Of a stretch of DNA of 64,000 nt, positions 1 to 11,450 are shown in pieces. Source of the DNA: Aplectana chamaeleonis (Eukaryota; Nematoda; Chromadorea; Rhabditida; Cosmocercidae); assembly GCA_029168955.1 (NCBI GenBank), contig JAPDOI010000020.1:3526001-3590000 (forward strand), written 5' to 3'. The notes beneath the pieces were generated by a model, which saw only the letters and a list, made by a program, of their open reading frames with translations, was not told where the DNA came from and did not search any database. Numbering within the stretch: the stretch's first letter is position 1; the number at the start of each line of letters is the position of its first letter. The position numbers and the translations under genes were made by a program.

Positions 1-870
1 TTGAGAACGGTGTTTGCCTCTCAAACAATCGATACGTTTTTATTCAGCAAGTTGAAGGCAGCGTCCGCGCAGTAAACCATATTTGTTTTTTTTTCTTTTC
101 AATCAAGTGTTTGAACCAAGTGAGATAGTTGGCAAAGCTTGAGACCTCAGTGCTGCGCATTCACAAGACTAGTGCCTCTTGAAAACTGCTCCGTAGTCTG
201 AAAAGGCATTTTCCCGGTCTATCATCTAGCACGAGGAGCAGAAGCGCCACGACAGGCTTCGATCGGCCGAGGAAAAATTTCTATAATCCTTATTTCGAGA
301 GATCCTCGCGTTCGAGCGAGTCTATTGAAAGCTTTTTGTTTCAAGAGAATTCTTTACAACGGAAATTCTAAAAGAAGTAGTGCTACCTTGAAATCTTCTA
401 GAACCTTGCCTACTAGTGCTTTCAGCACTCCTCAATCAATTGATCATGTTACCCTATTTCGAAGTTCAAATCCCAACCCACTTATTTTAGTGCGGGCCAA
501 TATTTTTGCACCGCACTGTAGTGGCAGGCTCAACGTTCAAGTGACGCCAATTGTCAACACTTTATCAGAGAAAAGTCTTATCATGAAGTACACAAAAGCA
601 AATATTTTCTACCACACTAAACAAACGTTAAACTATGAAATTATTAACTGAATAGCTGTTGGAATTGGTGAAGTTGTAATAAACATAGTACATGATTTTT
701 TTACAGTGCCTAAAATTCAGTCTTATATACATGACGTTGCCATCGAGACACAAAAACATTCTTAGGCTTCTTGAAAAGCTTTCAAAGAGTTGAGCGGGCA
801 TTTTACAGACACTCTCTACTGGGAGGTGATTCTATGCGAAGGGCATGTGAGTAGGTAATTTTCTGTGTGG
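1..870. other. No supported feature
   Basis: Mostly A+T-rich sequence. Short open frames occur (for example 325-651 on the plus strand), but they lack an ATG in a good context, splice signals or recognisable domains. No tandem or inverted repeat was noticed. Confidence 0.5.
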
Positions 871-879
871 GCTTGGCTC

Positions 880-1173
880 TCAAGCTTCAATAGTCTCTTC
901 TTGTGTTTTCCACGCGGACAGTGTCTTTGGACTCAGAGCTGGAGTAAAAACAGGAGGTTCGACTGCTTTCTCAGAAGCTTCTCGGGCAGTTACGTCGTTT
1001 TCTAACGGGACTTCTTTCTCCGAAAGTGGAGGGGTGATATCAAGCAGCTGTTCTCCGATCATCTCGATGGCCTCTGAAACATGGCAACCGCATGCAATGC
1101 GATACATTGGACTGTTGATGGTTTGATATGTCACCTTGCTTTCCTTTAATTCTTGTAAAGGAAGGATGAGCAT
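880..1173 (-). CDS. Candidate 3'-terminal exon, unknown protein
   Basis: An open frame of 97 codons begins with ATG at 1173 and ends in TGA at 880. The translation is acidic and Pro/Glu-rich in its second half (motifs ITPPLSEKEVPLEND and EPPVFTPALSPKTLS). It looks more like real protein than the antisense frames do. A TGA lies two codons upstream of the ATG, so either the ATG is the start or an acceptor lies just inside the frame; I saw no convincing TTTCAG there. No family recognised. Confidence 0.28.
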   Translation of the reverse strand: MLILPLQELKESKVTYQTINSPMYRIACGCHVSEAIEMIGEQLLDITPPLSEKEVPLENDVTAREASEKAVEPPVFTPALSPKTLSAWKTQEETIEA

Positions 1174-1387
1174 CCGTCACATGAAAAAGCTCTCCCAGCT
1201 CCTGAAGACAAAGTGTAATGCTTGCAAGCACTGGGTTGGAGGTGGAGAATCTGCCATGAACCCGTGAGAGATTGTCTGAGAGGTAGTGTCAATGTGCAGC
1301 TCTAATGTACTAGATGGAAAGATCTATTTCGTGCTTGGGATGTAGTGGTAGGCAGAAGATACCATTTTATAAACCGACTAACTTAAA

Positions 1388-1579
1388 ATGAGTTTACCGT
1401 CTCCTTGCGCAGACGCCAAATCTGCCTTACGCAATAAATCAAGGGAAGAAATATTGGAAGCACATGGAGTAAAGATTCGGCCGTCGATCTCATATGCACT
1501 ACCAAAGGCATCTGAATGCGGAAGCTTTGAATCAGAACATCAAAGTTTTCGAAATTATTCGACCGCTAATCGCGATTAG
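1388..1579 (+). CDS. Small candidate ORF, unknown protein
   Basis: ATG at 1388 follows an A-rich stretch (acttaaaATG), a favourable nematode context, and the frame runs 63 codons to TAG. The product is hydrophilic and charged (KSREEILEAHGVKIRPS). It could be a first coding exon or a short gene. No splice donor stands out and no family is recognised. Confidence 0.28.
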   Translation: MSLPSPCADAKSALRNKSREEILEAHGVKIRPSISYALPKASECGSFESEHQSFRNYSTANRD

Positions 1580-1779
1580 CATAGAAAAGTCGGCCGTTCG
1601 CTGCTATTGGTTGTGATTGCGAGCATAAAGTCAACCGCTATGAGTCTAATGCTTGAGCACCCTCAGACTCATCACTTACAAGGGAACTACTGTTGACCAA
1701 ACTGGCCATTCCGATCGGAATGTACGTTTCTAAAATCGTTTTTCGACGTAGAGTTCAAATATGCCCTTTGCAGCTGCAT

Positions 1780-2460
1780 ACTCAGATATTCGTGGGGAAG
1801 TTCCCGAGCACGACAGCAGAACTTCCCTCGAAACAACTGGGGAAATTCCCCCGAATTGGGCGGAGGCGAAGGGGACGTCTCGACAGCAGAGTAATGGGGG
1901 AAGTTCCCACAGGAGGAGTTCTCTTGTTCTCCCGACTGCAGGTCTTCCCGCGACCTTCCGATTGCTGATTTTCCCATTGTTCAATGATTGATCAAAAATT
2001 AGCTTGCTAGAACCCGCTGTTTTCGAGTCTCCTGCTCCTGAAAAACTGCTATCGGTCCAAAAATATTCACCTCTGACTAATGGTTATAGAGAAGCTTATT
2101 ATCCCCTCTGAAAACCAGACAGAGATGCCTTACGTAGTCCTTAAGTGGCACATCTACCCCAACTTGCGAAGTGCGAGACCACCTCGCGACTAGCCCGTCT
2201 GCATCACCGTATACGCTGCGGCTTTGTTTTCGCGTTCATCATGTTCGGGGGGAGGCCATGGGAACAACCGTGAAGCGAACTTTCCTTGTTCTCCCCCCGA
2301 GTTGACTGTTTCCAACGCCTTATCGTTGTGCATAATTCGAGGGGAGAGGAGCGAGACGTCCCACTCCGGGGGGACGTCTCGCTCCTCTCCCCCCGATCGA
2401 GTGATAACAACCAAAACAGGTATATTGTCCTCGGGAACTTCCCCCCAAATGTGTGAGTAG
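1780..2460. repeat. GC-rich interspersed repeat with GGGGAAGTTCCC-type motifs
   Basis: Two blocks (about 1790-1960 and 2230-2460) share short palindromic motifs of the form GGGAAGTTCCC and GGACGTCTCG, in a base composition much richer in G+C than the flanks. The motifs keep several overlapping frames open, so the ORFs here are treated as artefacts. Confidence 0.5.
2341..2392. repeat. Perfect 22-bp hairpin
   Basis: The arms 2341-2362 and 2371-2392 are exact reverse complements and enclose an 8-nt loop. The stem is about 68% G+C. It lies inside the GC-rich repeat. A small-RNA precursor is possible but not supported by anything else here. Confidence 0.7.
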
Positions 2461-3330
2461 AGTCAACCTGAAAAAAGGTTTTGGGCGCTTTTTCTCTGAT
2501 TGTCGCATCTGTTACACTCTCCAGAAAGCGCATTAATTTTACGACAATCCGGAAACGCACCTCATAACCGTGCTCAGGGCCCAAAACAACCCCCCCCTCG
2601 GCAAAGTTTGGGTGAAAGCACATTTTCCGAACTATGCACAGACTGATAGCGTTTTGAACTTGTACGAATTTTCGGTTCAGCGTTCAATTATATCATTTGA
2701 GGGGTACAAAAAGCGTTGAAGGAAAATATTCCAGGTTTGACCTAAAATTTGCTCTGGACAGTTATTTGGATTGCTGATCCCGAATCTGATGTCAGTTGAT
2801 CGATTTTTGACAGCTCACGGTAGATTAAGGTGAGTACATAGTAGTTTGGTCAAAGTCTCAGATTTGTCTCAAAGTTTCAATGTGGGGGTTTTTGGGGGTG
2901 CTGAATAAGAATTCGATATCCATTCGTCGATTTTCGAATTATTAAGGCAGATTTCGCTTCCTAAATGGCATGTTACCAACCGTAACCTACAGTGAACCTT
3001 GAATTTTCGGCCAACGAACCCAAGATTCGTGTTCAGCACCCCAGATTACCCCTACATACATGTTTTTAGCAAAATCCGAAAAAAAGGTTAGAACACTCTA
3101 AAAATTCCATGGGGATACCCTTACCATGCCGCGAAGCTTTGAAAACGCTTATAACTTCCTTCAGAGTGGGTTTCGGCAGCTGCAATGGGCTTTTTCGGAC
3201 TTTAAGTCTGAAAATGGTTCTAGAAAAGCACATTTTAATTGGAGTGGTTAGTACGACTTATGTTAAGAGTAGTAGTCTAAAATGTATTGTTTTACCGTAG
3301 TTCTACTATTAGTCTGATGATTTAAAGTAG
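2461..3330. repeat. Degenerate copy of the long-TIR element family R1 (see 55582-57496)
   Basis: Blocks here match parts of the elements at 4439-4990 and 55582-57496. Examples are the stretches around 'ggcaaagtttgggtgaaag', 'gtgttcagcacccc' and 'cgattttcgaattatt'. Order and orientation are partly scrambled and no clean ends are visible, so this is an old copy. No coding sequence is supported. Confidence 0.45.
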
Positions 3331-3552
3331 TTTGTTTTCCTGTTTTTTAACCCTGTAATACATTTGTCCTCTTCTCTTTTCTCGTTTCCAGTGTGGGTCC
3401 TCGTTGCTCAGACACTCGCGACGTCCAACGGGTAGTCGACAAGCAATCACCTCACAGCGTGCTTCCCCACGACCGCTGAAAAGGGGCGGGACTGCTCCCC
3501 TAGAGTTGCCTGTCACCCCCCTCGGGTTGTCCATCACTCCCCTAGAGTTGTC

Positions 3553-3812
3553 CGTCGACCACCCGACGACCGATAGTTGGACTCTAGTCGACCGTTAGTT
3601 GGATACCTGTCGACCGGTAGTTGGATGCCTGTCGACCGGTAGTTAGATACCTGTCGACCATTTATGGCATACCTGTCGACCGGTAGATGGATACCTGTTC
3701 ACCGGTAGTTGGATACCTATCGACCGTTTATTGGACACCCATCAACCGTTTCTTAGATGCTTGTCCACCGGTAGATGGATACCTGTCGACCGGCAGTTGG
3801 ACACCTGTAGAC
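3553..3812. repeat. 22-bp minisatellite, about 11 copies
   Basis: Tandem units of about 22 bp follow the pattern GTCGACCGGTAG plus TTGGATACCT, most starting with a SalI-like GTCGAC. Units differ at a few positions. The array causes the short plus-strand ORF at 3687-3881. Immediately upstream (3495-3552) a related motif, CCTAGAGTTG, is repeated. Confidence 0.9.
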
Positions 3813-4365
3813 CTCGAAGATGAATGCCGCTGGCTCTCCAAATCCGCCGCGTTGCGGCGAAAATCTTTCAAATGCTGGTAAAACACGTACAGTAACGAAA
3901 TTTTATCCTGATCATTGATCAACATTTTAACAATTTAGAATGAGGGTAGGATAAGAACTCCTGATCTCAAATAACGACTGTCAATACCTAAATATGAGAT
4001 AACAAGACAACATTATGACGGATGATGAACGATACTACCGAATAGTTTCCAAAAAACGAAATAACAAGAAGTATGACCTAACGTGCACATTGTACCGGCA
4101 AAAATATGTGTACTGCTTTATCAAAGCCTCAGTTCAATCCATTAGTGGTGCTATAATGAAATGAGCCAAAAACTTCGAAGACTTTTTCCAGGTTATTTTC
4201 TGATCGACTGACTTACTTCATCAGAAATGCTACATGTTTATTCACATATATGCAAATATCTATTGATTGGACCTTGAGGGCACACTCTAACCCCGACATT
4301 GATTTTTCGTGTTTCTGCTCATCTTGGGGAAAATTCCACGCTGATCATAATGATGTCTTGACAAT

Positions 4366-4426
4366 CGCACCCACACCACCCACACACACAGCCACACCAC
4401 CCACACCCACACGCAGCACACATTTT
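4366..4426. repeat. CCCACACCA-type microsatellite
   Basis: An imperfect run of CCCACA, CCACAC and CACACA units. It is not coding. Confidence 0.85.
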
Positions 4427-4438
4427 AAAATTTCCTAA

Positions 4439-4990
4439 CAAGGGAAGTGTTTAGAGTGGTAAACACATCTGTCAAAACGACTAGTATCGTTAGTATCTCT
4501 AGTGGGTCAATAGTAAAACTGCGCAGTATTCCGCCCGAGATACCGGTTTCAAGAAGTTATAAGCCTAAAAAGGTCGTTTTTTTTGTGCTTTTTGTACCTT
4601 CCGAAAAGGGAATTATTCTTTCGAAAGTTTGGAAACGGGCCTCATAAATGTGTTCAGCGTCCAAAGCTACCCCCCTGAGCAAAATTTAGGTGAAGGCGCA
4701 TTTTCCATACTTTGTCCAGTCTTACAGCGTTTAGGACTTTCGGTTGGGCGAATATTTATACCGATTAGAGGGCTCTGGAAGCGTTTCAGAAAATGTTCCA
4801 GATTTGACTCAAAATCCTCCCAAGGGTTTTTTTTTGCGGCGTTGATCACGAATGTGTGGTTTATTAGTCGATTTTCCAGAATTTCGGCTAATTTCGTTCA
4901 AAGCTTCCCAACCGGGAGAAATTTCGAGGGAAAAACGCCGCTTTCGAGATATATTCCGATTTCAGAAATTATTGCAATGTCAGTCTAGAC
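4439..4990 (+). mobile_element. R1 long-TIR element, truncated copy
   Basis: Starts with CAAGGGAAGT, the terminus of the complete copy at 55582-57496, and is preceded by TAA, as in that copy. It carries the terminal block with 'aaaacgactagtatcgttag' and then internal sequence. The opposite terminus was not found, so the copy is cut off near 4990. Confidence 0.6.
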
Positions 4991-5082
4991 TGAATGAAAT
5001 GCATTTGGCTTACAAGGCTCATCCGATTGCTCTTTTCAGCAGCGATTTCTAGTAGACTAGCTTGTCCTGTTGGTCGCCCAGT

Positions 5083-5160
5083 GCCTGGGGTGGTAGTAAT
5101 TGGGTGTGTTAAACGCGAGTTAACAGGAGTTAAATTCGCGTTAAACGCGAGTTTAACCAC
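5083..5160 (+). mobile_element. Terminus of a GGGGTGGTAGTAA repeat family
   Basis: CTGGGGTGGTAGTAA is followed by TTAAAC/CGCGAG-rich palindromic sequence. The same terminus occurs on the minus strand at about 7252 and 28455. A matching second end was not found for this copy. Confidence 0.5.
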
Positions 5161-5548
5161 ACCAGATTGTAATGATAACTGTTGATAGTTAAGAGAGAAC
5201 TCGCTCTAGTTTCACTCTAACATCCCCCAGTGGTAGGCCTCTTATACACTTCCAATGAAAACGCCTCGAAAAAGCTACAATTGTAACCTTTGTTACGAAA
5301 AATAGCCTTTTCAAAACGTTTTCAGGTCTGTTTTTTCCCTAAAATTCCGCCATGTTGCATCCTCGCGGTAAGTTCGCGTTTAACATACTCTCGCAGACAG
5401 CACGGAAATAGTGCTGAATTGCGAGAGGAACTGGCGTTTAACGAAAAACTCCTCCCGAGGAGTTTTTGGATGCGGTTAGCAAGATACAGTAGGAACAGTT
5501 TTGACCATCTATACTGAGGGCAAGTACGAGTTTAATTAATGCAGAGGG

Positions 5549-5696
5549 TTAAGGAAGTTTGATAGCACTGTTAGCGATTTTGATCCAGGACGTCACCCTA
5601 TCTTTAAAACTGAAAGGTGTTCCAAGGGAGAGTCTTTTAACGGCTTCCGCCAGGGAAACGGGCGATGAGGGATCAAAAACAAAGCAAGGATCATTG
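5549..5696 (-). CDS. Candidate terminal exon, unknown protein
   Basis: A strong acceptor (GTGTTTCAG, minus strand) precedes 5696. After one nucleotide completing a codon, the frame reads 48 residues to TAA at 5549-5551. The product begins NDPCFVFDPSSPVSLAEAV and ends NSAIKLP, and looks like ordinary globular protein. The competing frame (61 codons, 5593-5778) has no splice signal. No upstream exon could be linked and no family is recognised. Confidence 0.4.
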
Positions 5697-5699
5697 CTG

Positions 5700-7090
5700 A
5701 AACACGTTGGCCGTCTTCTTTGGTGGCACTAATCAATCCCTCCCAATCAGCTGGTAATTTTTTTTCGAGCGCCAACACTTCTCCCGCTTTTGTTTATTTT
5801 CTTCCGGAATTCATTCGCTTTGCTATTATCAGGTTAGTTTCATTTTCATAATTCATCGCATAGCACAGGCTATGAGGAGTATGTAGTAAAATATTTGTTT
5901 GCTCGCGTTTCGAAGGGGTTTCCACAACTTTTTTAGTGCAAAAAAGTTAAAAATTTTCCAAACCACTGATTTTCAAGTGATTTGATGCTTTAGTAATGAT
6001 TAATCAGCGTTAGTCGGGGCGTATTGGGCGAGTTTTGTGGGAAAGAAATGCGAACTTGTTTCTGAACCAACTAAATTCGTTCTCCTTTTTCTGCAAGATT
6101 CTAATACTCCTTTTTCATTGCCAGATCAGTGCCATCGTGGCCTCTTATTTTTTTTTTTGAGGGTCCGCGACGCAGTTGCTCTGGTGCATTGGTAGAGCCA
6201 CTCGAAGTGTTTCAAATTCTTACCTTGAAATAGGCGTACAAAATCTTTTCCTTAAACGATGCGCATATGAGTGTGTAACAGTGTTTCTATATATTTTCAG
6301 CACTAACTGCGGGCGGTGGATTAGTTTCATTTTGAGAAGACGGCAAACACTTCACAAATCCAACTGCATCAATGACCGAAACCACACCATTACCCCAATC
6401 TCGGACGCCAGACTTGAGTTGCACACTTCCGAAAAAAACAATAGAATTCTTTTTCAAGAACGAAAATAGACTATCTAGTTTATCATCATTCTTATAGGTT
6501 TTTAACTATCCATTTCAGTTGAATGCAGGACATTCTTTGAATTTATGCATTACTCGACGAGATGCGGAATGTCTTTTTCGCACCTAGCGTTACCTTTTCA
6601 AGAACACCTTGTAAATAATTCATCCAGAAATTCTCAAATTTTCGTTCACTCGAAATTTCCTTCCGATAAATTTTTTGTTTTTCAAAAAAACTTTTGTTTG
6701 AAAATATCAAAAAAAAGCTAACAAAGTTACTACAAATGCAAACTTTTGTCAGATCACACGCAATTGATTGATTGAGGCTAATGATTAATCTAACATGTCT
6801 TTTCGAGAGTGGTCCTGAAAACTCACGGAGCTCACAAAAAATTACGAGAATTAGGATTTACAAGGAAAATTTAAAAAATTGCATTTTGATCATGTTTCGA
6901 ACAAGCAAAATATTACGAAGTTCCTTTTGAAAGCTCTTCCTAATCAATAAAATAAATAGCATCACTTGTATAATCTTTCCGATCCCTCGTCTTTCCACCG
7001 AAAACGTCGTTCGTGTCCAAGTGTAGAAAATACTTATGCGGACGAAGGTCACGCATAATGTATGTGTAGGCAGAGGGCAGCTTTCGTTAA
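5700..7090. other. A+T-rich stretch, nothing supported
   Basis: Poly-T and poly-A tracts and short open frames only. A minus-strand frame at 6858-7052 has a hydrophobic, basic translation but no recognisable splice signals. A tRNA-like patch near 6176 was considered and rejected. Confidence 0.45.
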
Positions 7091-7109
7091 ACCGGCAACA
7101 AACCGTGGC

Positions 7110-7258
7110 ACCTATTTCGCGGTTCGTAGCCGGCCAGGAGGTGGCGGTTAATACGTGTTAATTTGGCGGCTCTACTGCAATTAATTCGCGGTATGTTGGC
7201 GGCTTGGAGGTGGCGGTTTATTCGCGGTTAACACACCATTTACTACCACCCCTGATTT
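7110..7258 (-). mobile_element. GGGGTGGTAGTAA-family element, partial
   Basis: The minus strand reads CAGGGGTGGTAGTAA and then runs through TTAACCGCGAATAAACCGCC-type repeats shared in style with 5083 and 27999-28455. It begins about 10 bp after the splice donor of the exon at 7269-7506, so it sits in that exon's intron. Confidence 0.5.
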
Positions 7259-7268
7259 TTGTACATAC

Positions 7269-7506
7269 CTTAGAAACCAATCATAGACGCGTAGCGACTG
7301 TTCTTTGTAAAGTACATACCACTCTTGAAATTCATGATTTAGCTTGAATGAGCGCACCACTTCCATGGTAATGATATGAAAGACTGGGGCAAGCGGAGAA
7401 TACACAATCGCCAAACGTGAAAAAATGGCCGGAGACTCATGAATTCGTTGATCATCTAAATATCCCGGAAACTTGTGGCAGATGAAGTGTACTTGATCAA
7501 AACGGC
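7269..7506 (-). CDS. Internal exon, unknown protein
   Basis: An acceptor GAATTTAG precedes 7506, and a near-consensus donor AAG|GTATGT follows 7269. Between them the frame is open for 78 codons (phase 1 in, phase 2 out). The peptide contains FDQVHFICHKFPGYLDDQR, IFSRLAIVYSPLAPVFHI and EWYVLYKEQSLRVYDWF. This is convincing coding sequence with one hydrophobic stretch. The neighbouring exons were not identified and I do not recognise the family. Confidence 0.45.
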
Positions 7507-7509
7507 CTA

Positions 7510-8505
7510 AATTCTCGATCTTCGCTTTTTCGAATATACTCAAAAAGCAAAATTTTCAAATTTTCAAAATGATTTTTCAAATTTTCGAATATTTCTTCTG
7601 ATTATTTGACGTTACGAGTTGACTGTCATATACTGTGACCGCTAACGAGAAAAATATGAATGAAAAACAATCAAACAAAGAAAGGGAGAAGCAATTACAC
7701 CCTTTTATTCACATACACTTCATTCACTTACTACTACAGGGTGCGCTTTAGATATGGTGACAAAATTTCTAGCCTTGCCAAGCCCGAATATGCCCGTCGC
7801 TAATCTTCCTGAGTGGTCTGCTCTTCTCACCAGACCTCTCGTTAGTACTGCACGAAGTTTTGGAGCGCAGAATGGTTTTTGCAAGAAATGGTGAGCGGGA
7901 GCATAAAGGGTCCGCGATTTTTCACAGTAGAGCTCGTCATTGAGTCGGCTTCGGTAAATGTTTCTCGTTCCCCCATATGACCGTTAAGAACTGCGCCAAT
8001 GGGGTCATTTTGAAGCAGAGGGTGTCTGCTTGAAAACGTGTCATAGCTGAAGTCCTTTGACCCATTATTGAAAAAAAAACGTGAAGACAAATTGCCGAAA
8101 TCTATTTTTTGCTCTGGTCGAAGTCCAAGATAGCTGAATTGGTGCCATTTTTTCGTTTACCTGATAACGCACAGGCGTAAAACTTGGAGCATAAATGCGT
8201 CTGGAGGTTTACCATCGATCTGCGCACATTTTACCAACGTTTCTCAAAAATCGATCGATTATTGATTTTTTTCAAAATTAATGAAAAGTAGAGAATTCGA
8301 TTAAGAAACTTCTTCCGCACACGACCACAAAGTAAGCCGCCTGTATGTCTTCAGGCAATGCAAAAATGGCGATAATGTGGGTGCGCTGAAGTTGATAGAG
8401 CTCATATATGGAACTCAGCAACTTGCCCTCACGTTCTTTTGGTAAAGGGTCTCAAGGCCTGGGTAAAAGACGTTTTCAAGCCGACACCTCCTGCTTGAAA
8501 ATAAC
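7510..8505. other. Mostly unassigned; one weak minus-strand frame
   Basis: A frame at 7842-8090 (minus strand, 82 codons, ending ALQNFVQY) has a protein-like composition but no start ATG, acceptor or domain that I can defend. The rest is A+T-rich with no repeat recognised. Confidence 0.35.
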
Positions 8506-8509
8506 CCCC

Positions 8510-8864
8510 TTAAAGGCAGCGTTCACGATGATCATCCTCGTTGACTTTCCACAGTGAAATGATAGGCGAGAAGGATCCTAGGCTCCCAGTGTCGAAAGAA
8601 TTGTATAAAGCCAGGAGCGGCAAAATAACGGATGCAAACAGGCGTTCTGAGGTCACCGAAACGTCTAATGTCCCCTTAGGTAACATCCTTGAAAGCGGTC
8701 GATTCCTCCACGCTCAAAAGTCTACGCAAGCTAAAGTGGCCCTCTTTTAGCACGAAAACAAGGTTTTCACGTTCTCTTCAAGCATGCCTTGCTGTATAGG
8801 GCACCAGACCTTCCGTAAACGGTTGAGACATCAAAATTGAAATATAATGGGAACACTGCTTCAA
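8510..8864 (-). mobile_element. MITE of the AGGCAGTGTTCACGAT family, copy a (diverged)
   Basis: Starts TTAAAGGCAGCGTTCACGAT at the left. The right end is a decayed inverted copy (ATAATGGGAACACTGCTTCAA). Internal blocks ('atcctaggctcccagtgtcg', 'ccagaccttccgtaaacgg') are the reverse complement of the copy at 20753-21208. No coding capacity. Confidence 0.7.
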
Positions 8865-8869
8865 GGTCA

Positions 8870-10200
8870 GGAATTTCGTTTTCGTTTAAGATTTTCATGA
8901 AAAAGACGTCGAGAATTGCTCTTTGGAGGCCCATAGTTTTTAAGTGGGAGCCAAGCTAAATTTTTCTGCTCCCTCTATCGATCCATACCAAAAAAAACTG
9001 CGAATGAAAACATTCTTGGGCGAGCGGCATCATGTATAGTTCCGTCCAGCAAAATTGGTTGAACTTAACCCCTGTGTAGACATCACGACTCAATGCGTGT
9101 GGTTGCGTCGCGGCCATTAACGTCCAATAGCGCCGAGAGGCTGAGCTACTGGTCAGTGCTGACCTCGACGAGATCACTTGATGTTCGTCTCTAAGCAACG
9201 TTTGTTCCGTTTTGATCTGTGACTTGCCCACGATTTTCAACTTCTACGAATTAGGTTTTTTTCATAAAGGTAAGGACGACATTTGAGCACAGAGTTTTGA
9301 TGAAAAACTCGAAAAAACGTGGACATGATTGTTCAGAGAACTACCGCAGTTTTGAGCAAAAAGTTCACAATAAGACTTTTACAGGGTGTTCAGCGCTGCA
9401 ATTTCGTCAGGATTCAACACTGCAACAAGGGTAAAATTGCTCACATTGATACGTTGATTGCGTATGCTTTTGCTTCACTAAGAAAACATGATTCTGCCAT
9501 TATTCGAAGCTTTTCGATAACGTTGCCTTGTTTTTTTTCAATCAAAGACATAAAATTACGAAAATAAGACGCTTCAAAAGACAATTTTTTCGGTTTTTTT
9601 CGGTTTCAAAGTTTTTTGCACATGCTTCTTCCGACACATACATATAAACTCCGTTTTGAGCAAAAACACTAGGGAATCTTTGTAATGCCTTCACACATAT
9701 CGAAATTAAGGCGCTTTGTTATTTGTGCAGGGCAATCCAGACTCAAAGCTAAGCTTTATCCATACCGATGTTAGAAATGATCTTGACATGGATATTTATC
9801 GTTGTTCGGAGTTTATTCACGATGTAATCCGTCCCATCCATCTTTTGTATCTCTCCATTCGATTAGGTCTGAAGCGCCTCCGCCCATTTTCAACAAGGAT
9901 AACCCGATGATTTTAAAGACCATTTCTGACACGGATGTGAGAAAATCTTTGATTTTTTTCAAGGGGTTTAATCCCCTTGATGGGAGTTAATGCGCGTGTG
10001 CCAATAGTGAGTTGTTCTGCATGATCTCCGCCGATCACCCAATCAGCCTGCTCGTTATAGATGTTGCGTGGTCGCCGCCACGGCGTGCGCAGCACACCGT
10101 ATGCCGAGGCTGCCATGATTGGTAAACGGCGAGAAGGCGGACGCACAAGACCCTTCCCAGCAAGAGGTCTGAATTAGATTCCTTATGTTTTGAATAGTTT
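8870..10200. other. Unassigned, with a small hairpin at 9959-9980
   Basis: Open frames at 8956-9240 (minus), 9716-9910 (plus) and 9913-10146 (minus) look moderately protein-like but overlap each other on opposite strands and carry no domain that I recognise. TCAAGGGG...CCCCTTGA at 9959-9980 forms an 8-bp stem with a 6-nt loop. The block at about 9730-10150 may be an interspersed repeat. Confidence 0.3.
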
Positions 10201-10224
10201 TCAATCAGTTTATTTTATTTCCTG

Positions 10225-11450
10225 TTGTTTTTCCAAATGGGTCTCACTTGTAATCAAAAGCATCCAGGAAAAATGAGAATGCAACGCAAAATGAAAAATC
10301 AGAAACAAAAGCCATGTAAATACTCATTTTTCCACGCAATAAAACAAAAACTCCAGAAATGTAAAAAGACAAAAAAATCGATTTTTTCGCTTCAGGAAAT
10401 CAACCAAAAAGAAGAATCTGACGCCGAATAAAAAAGGAAAATTTTTCTGCTTTCGTATCGAGTTAGTATGTGGTAAAGAAGTAGAAAATCCCAGCAATCA
10501 GAAAGGACATGGAAGAAATCGGAAGTTTATTTCAAGATCCAGAAATCAACCAAAATTAGAATTTCGACGCCAAATCAAGAAACGAAAAAAGTTCTTGTTT
10601 TGATATCGAGTCGGGATATGGAAAGAATCTGAAACTCAGAAATTCAAAAAGGAGATGAAAGGAAATTCTTCTTCATGAGCAAGAAATCGACCAAACTGTT
10701 ATGATTGGAAAGAAGAATCAAGAAATGAAAGAACTTTCCGCTGCGATTTCGAGTCAGTATAAGGAAAGAATGGGAAACTCCGAACTTTAAATGATCATAA
10801 AAAAGAATCGGACATCTGAAAATTTTTCCAAAAACAACAAATCAACAAAAATGAGAAATTCAACGCTGAATCAAGAAATTAAAAAAAACGTCATGTTTTA
10901 ATAGCAAGTCAGGATACAGAAAGCAATCAAAAATTCGAAAGTTTCAAAAAGGACGCGGAAGGAATCGGAAATTTTCCTTTACTCTCAAGAAATCAACCAA
11001 AATGTGAAGATTGGAAAGACGAATCAAAAAATGAGAAAAAAGTTCCCGTTTCGATATCAAGTCGGGATATGGAAACAATCGGAAACTCCAAAATTCAAAG
11101 AGTACGTGCAAAAAATCGGAAATCGGAAATTTTCCATCAAAAAATCAACCAAAAATAAATTTTAGACTCCGAATCAAGAAATGAAAGAAAAAACTTTTCG
11201 TTTCGAATTCGAGTCAGTATAAGGCAAGATTCGGAAACTCTAAAAATTCAAAAAGGTCATGGAGAGGATCGGAAATCGAAATTTTTTCCAAACAACGAAT
11301 CAACGAAAATAAGAAATTCTTCACCGAATTAATAAATGAAAGAAAAACTTCATGTTTTAATAACGAGTCAGGATATAGGAAGGAATTGAAAACTTAATAA
11401 TTTCAAAACGGACGTGGAAGAAATGGGAAATTAATCCCTCAGAATCGGGA
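10225..11450. repeat. ~150-bp A+T-rich satellite with trimeric higher-order structure
   Basis: Monomer landmarks recur every 141-164 bp: an 'aaatcaaccaaaa' box (10397, 10543, 10685, 10849, 10990, 11143, 11294) and a 'gagtcgggatatgg'-type box (10454, 10603, 10745, 10899, 11053, 11204, 11360). Variants of the second box cycle as gtcgggatatgg, gtcagtataagg, gtcaggata and then repeat, giving a three-monomer period of about 455 bp. Monomers are diverged. No gene lies inside. Confidence 0.85.

Noticed and set aside
2204..2623. 139-codon minus-strand ORF with SETSPRSGTSRSS motif
   Set aside because: It runs through the GC-rich repeat and the 22-bp hairpin into an R1-type repeat. Frames on the plus strand show mirrored motifs because of the palindromes.
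6176..6230. tRNA-like patch (A-box-like GGTAGAGCC and B-box-like GTTTCAAATTC)
   Set aside because: The two boxes are only about 20 bp apart, no acceptor stem pairs, and the anticodon arm is missing. At most it is a decayed tRNA-derived repeat.
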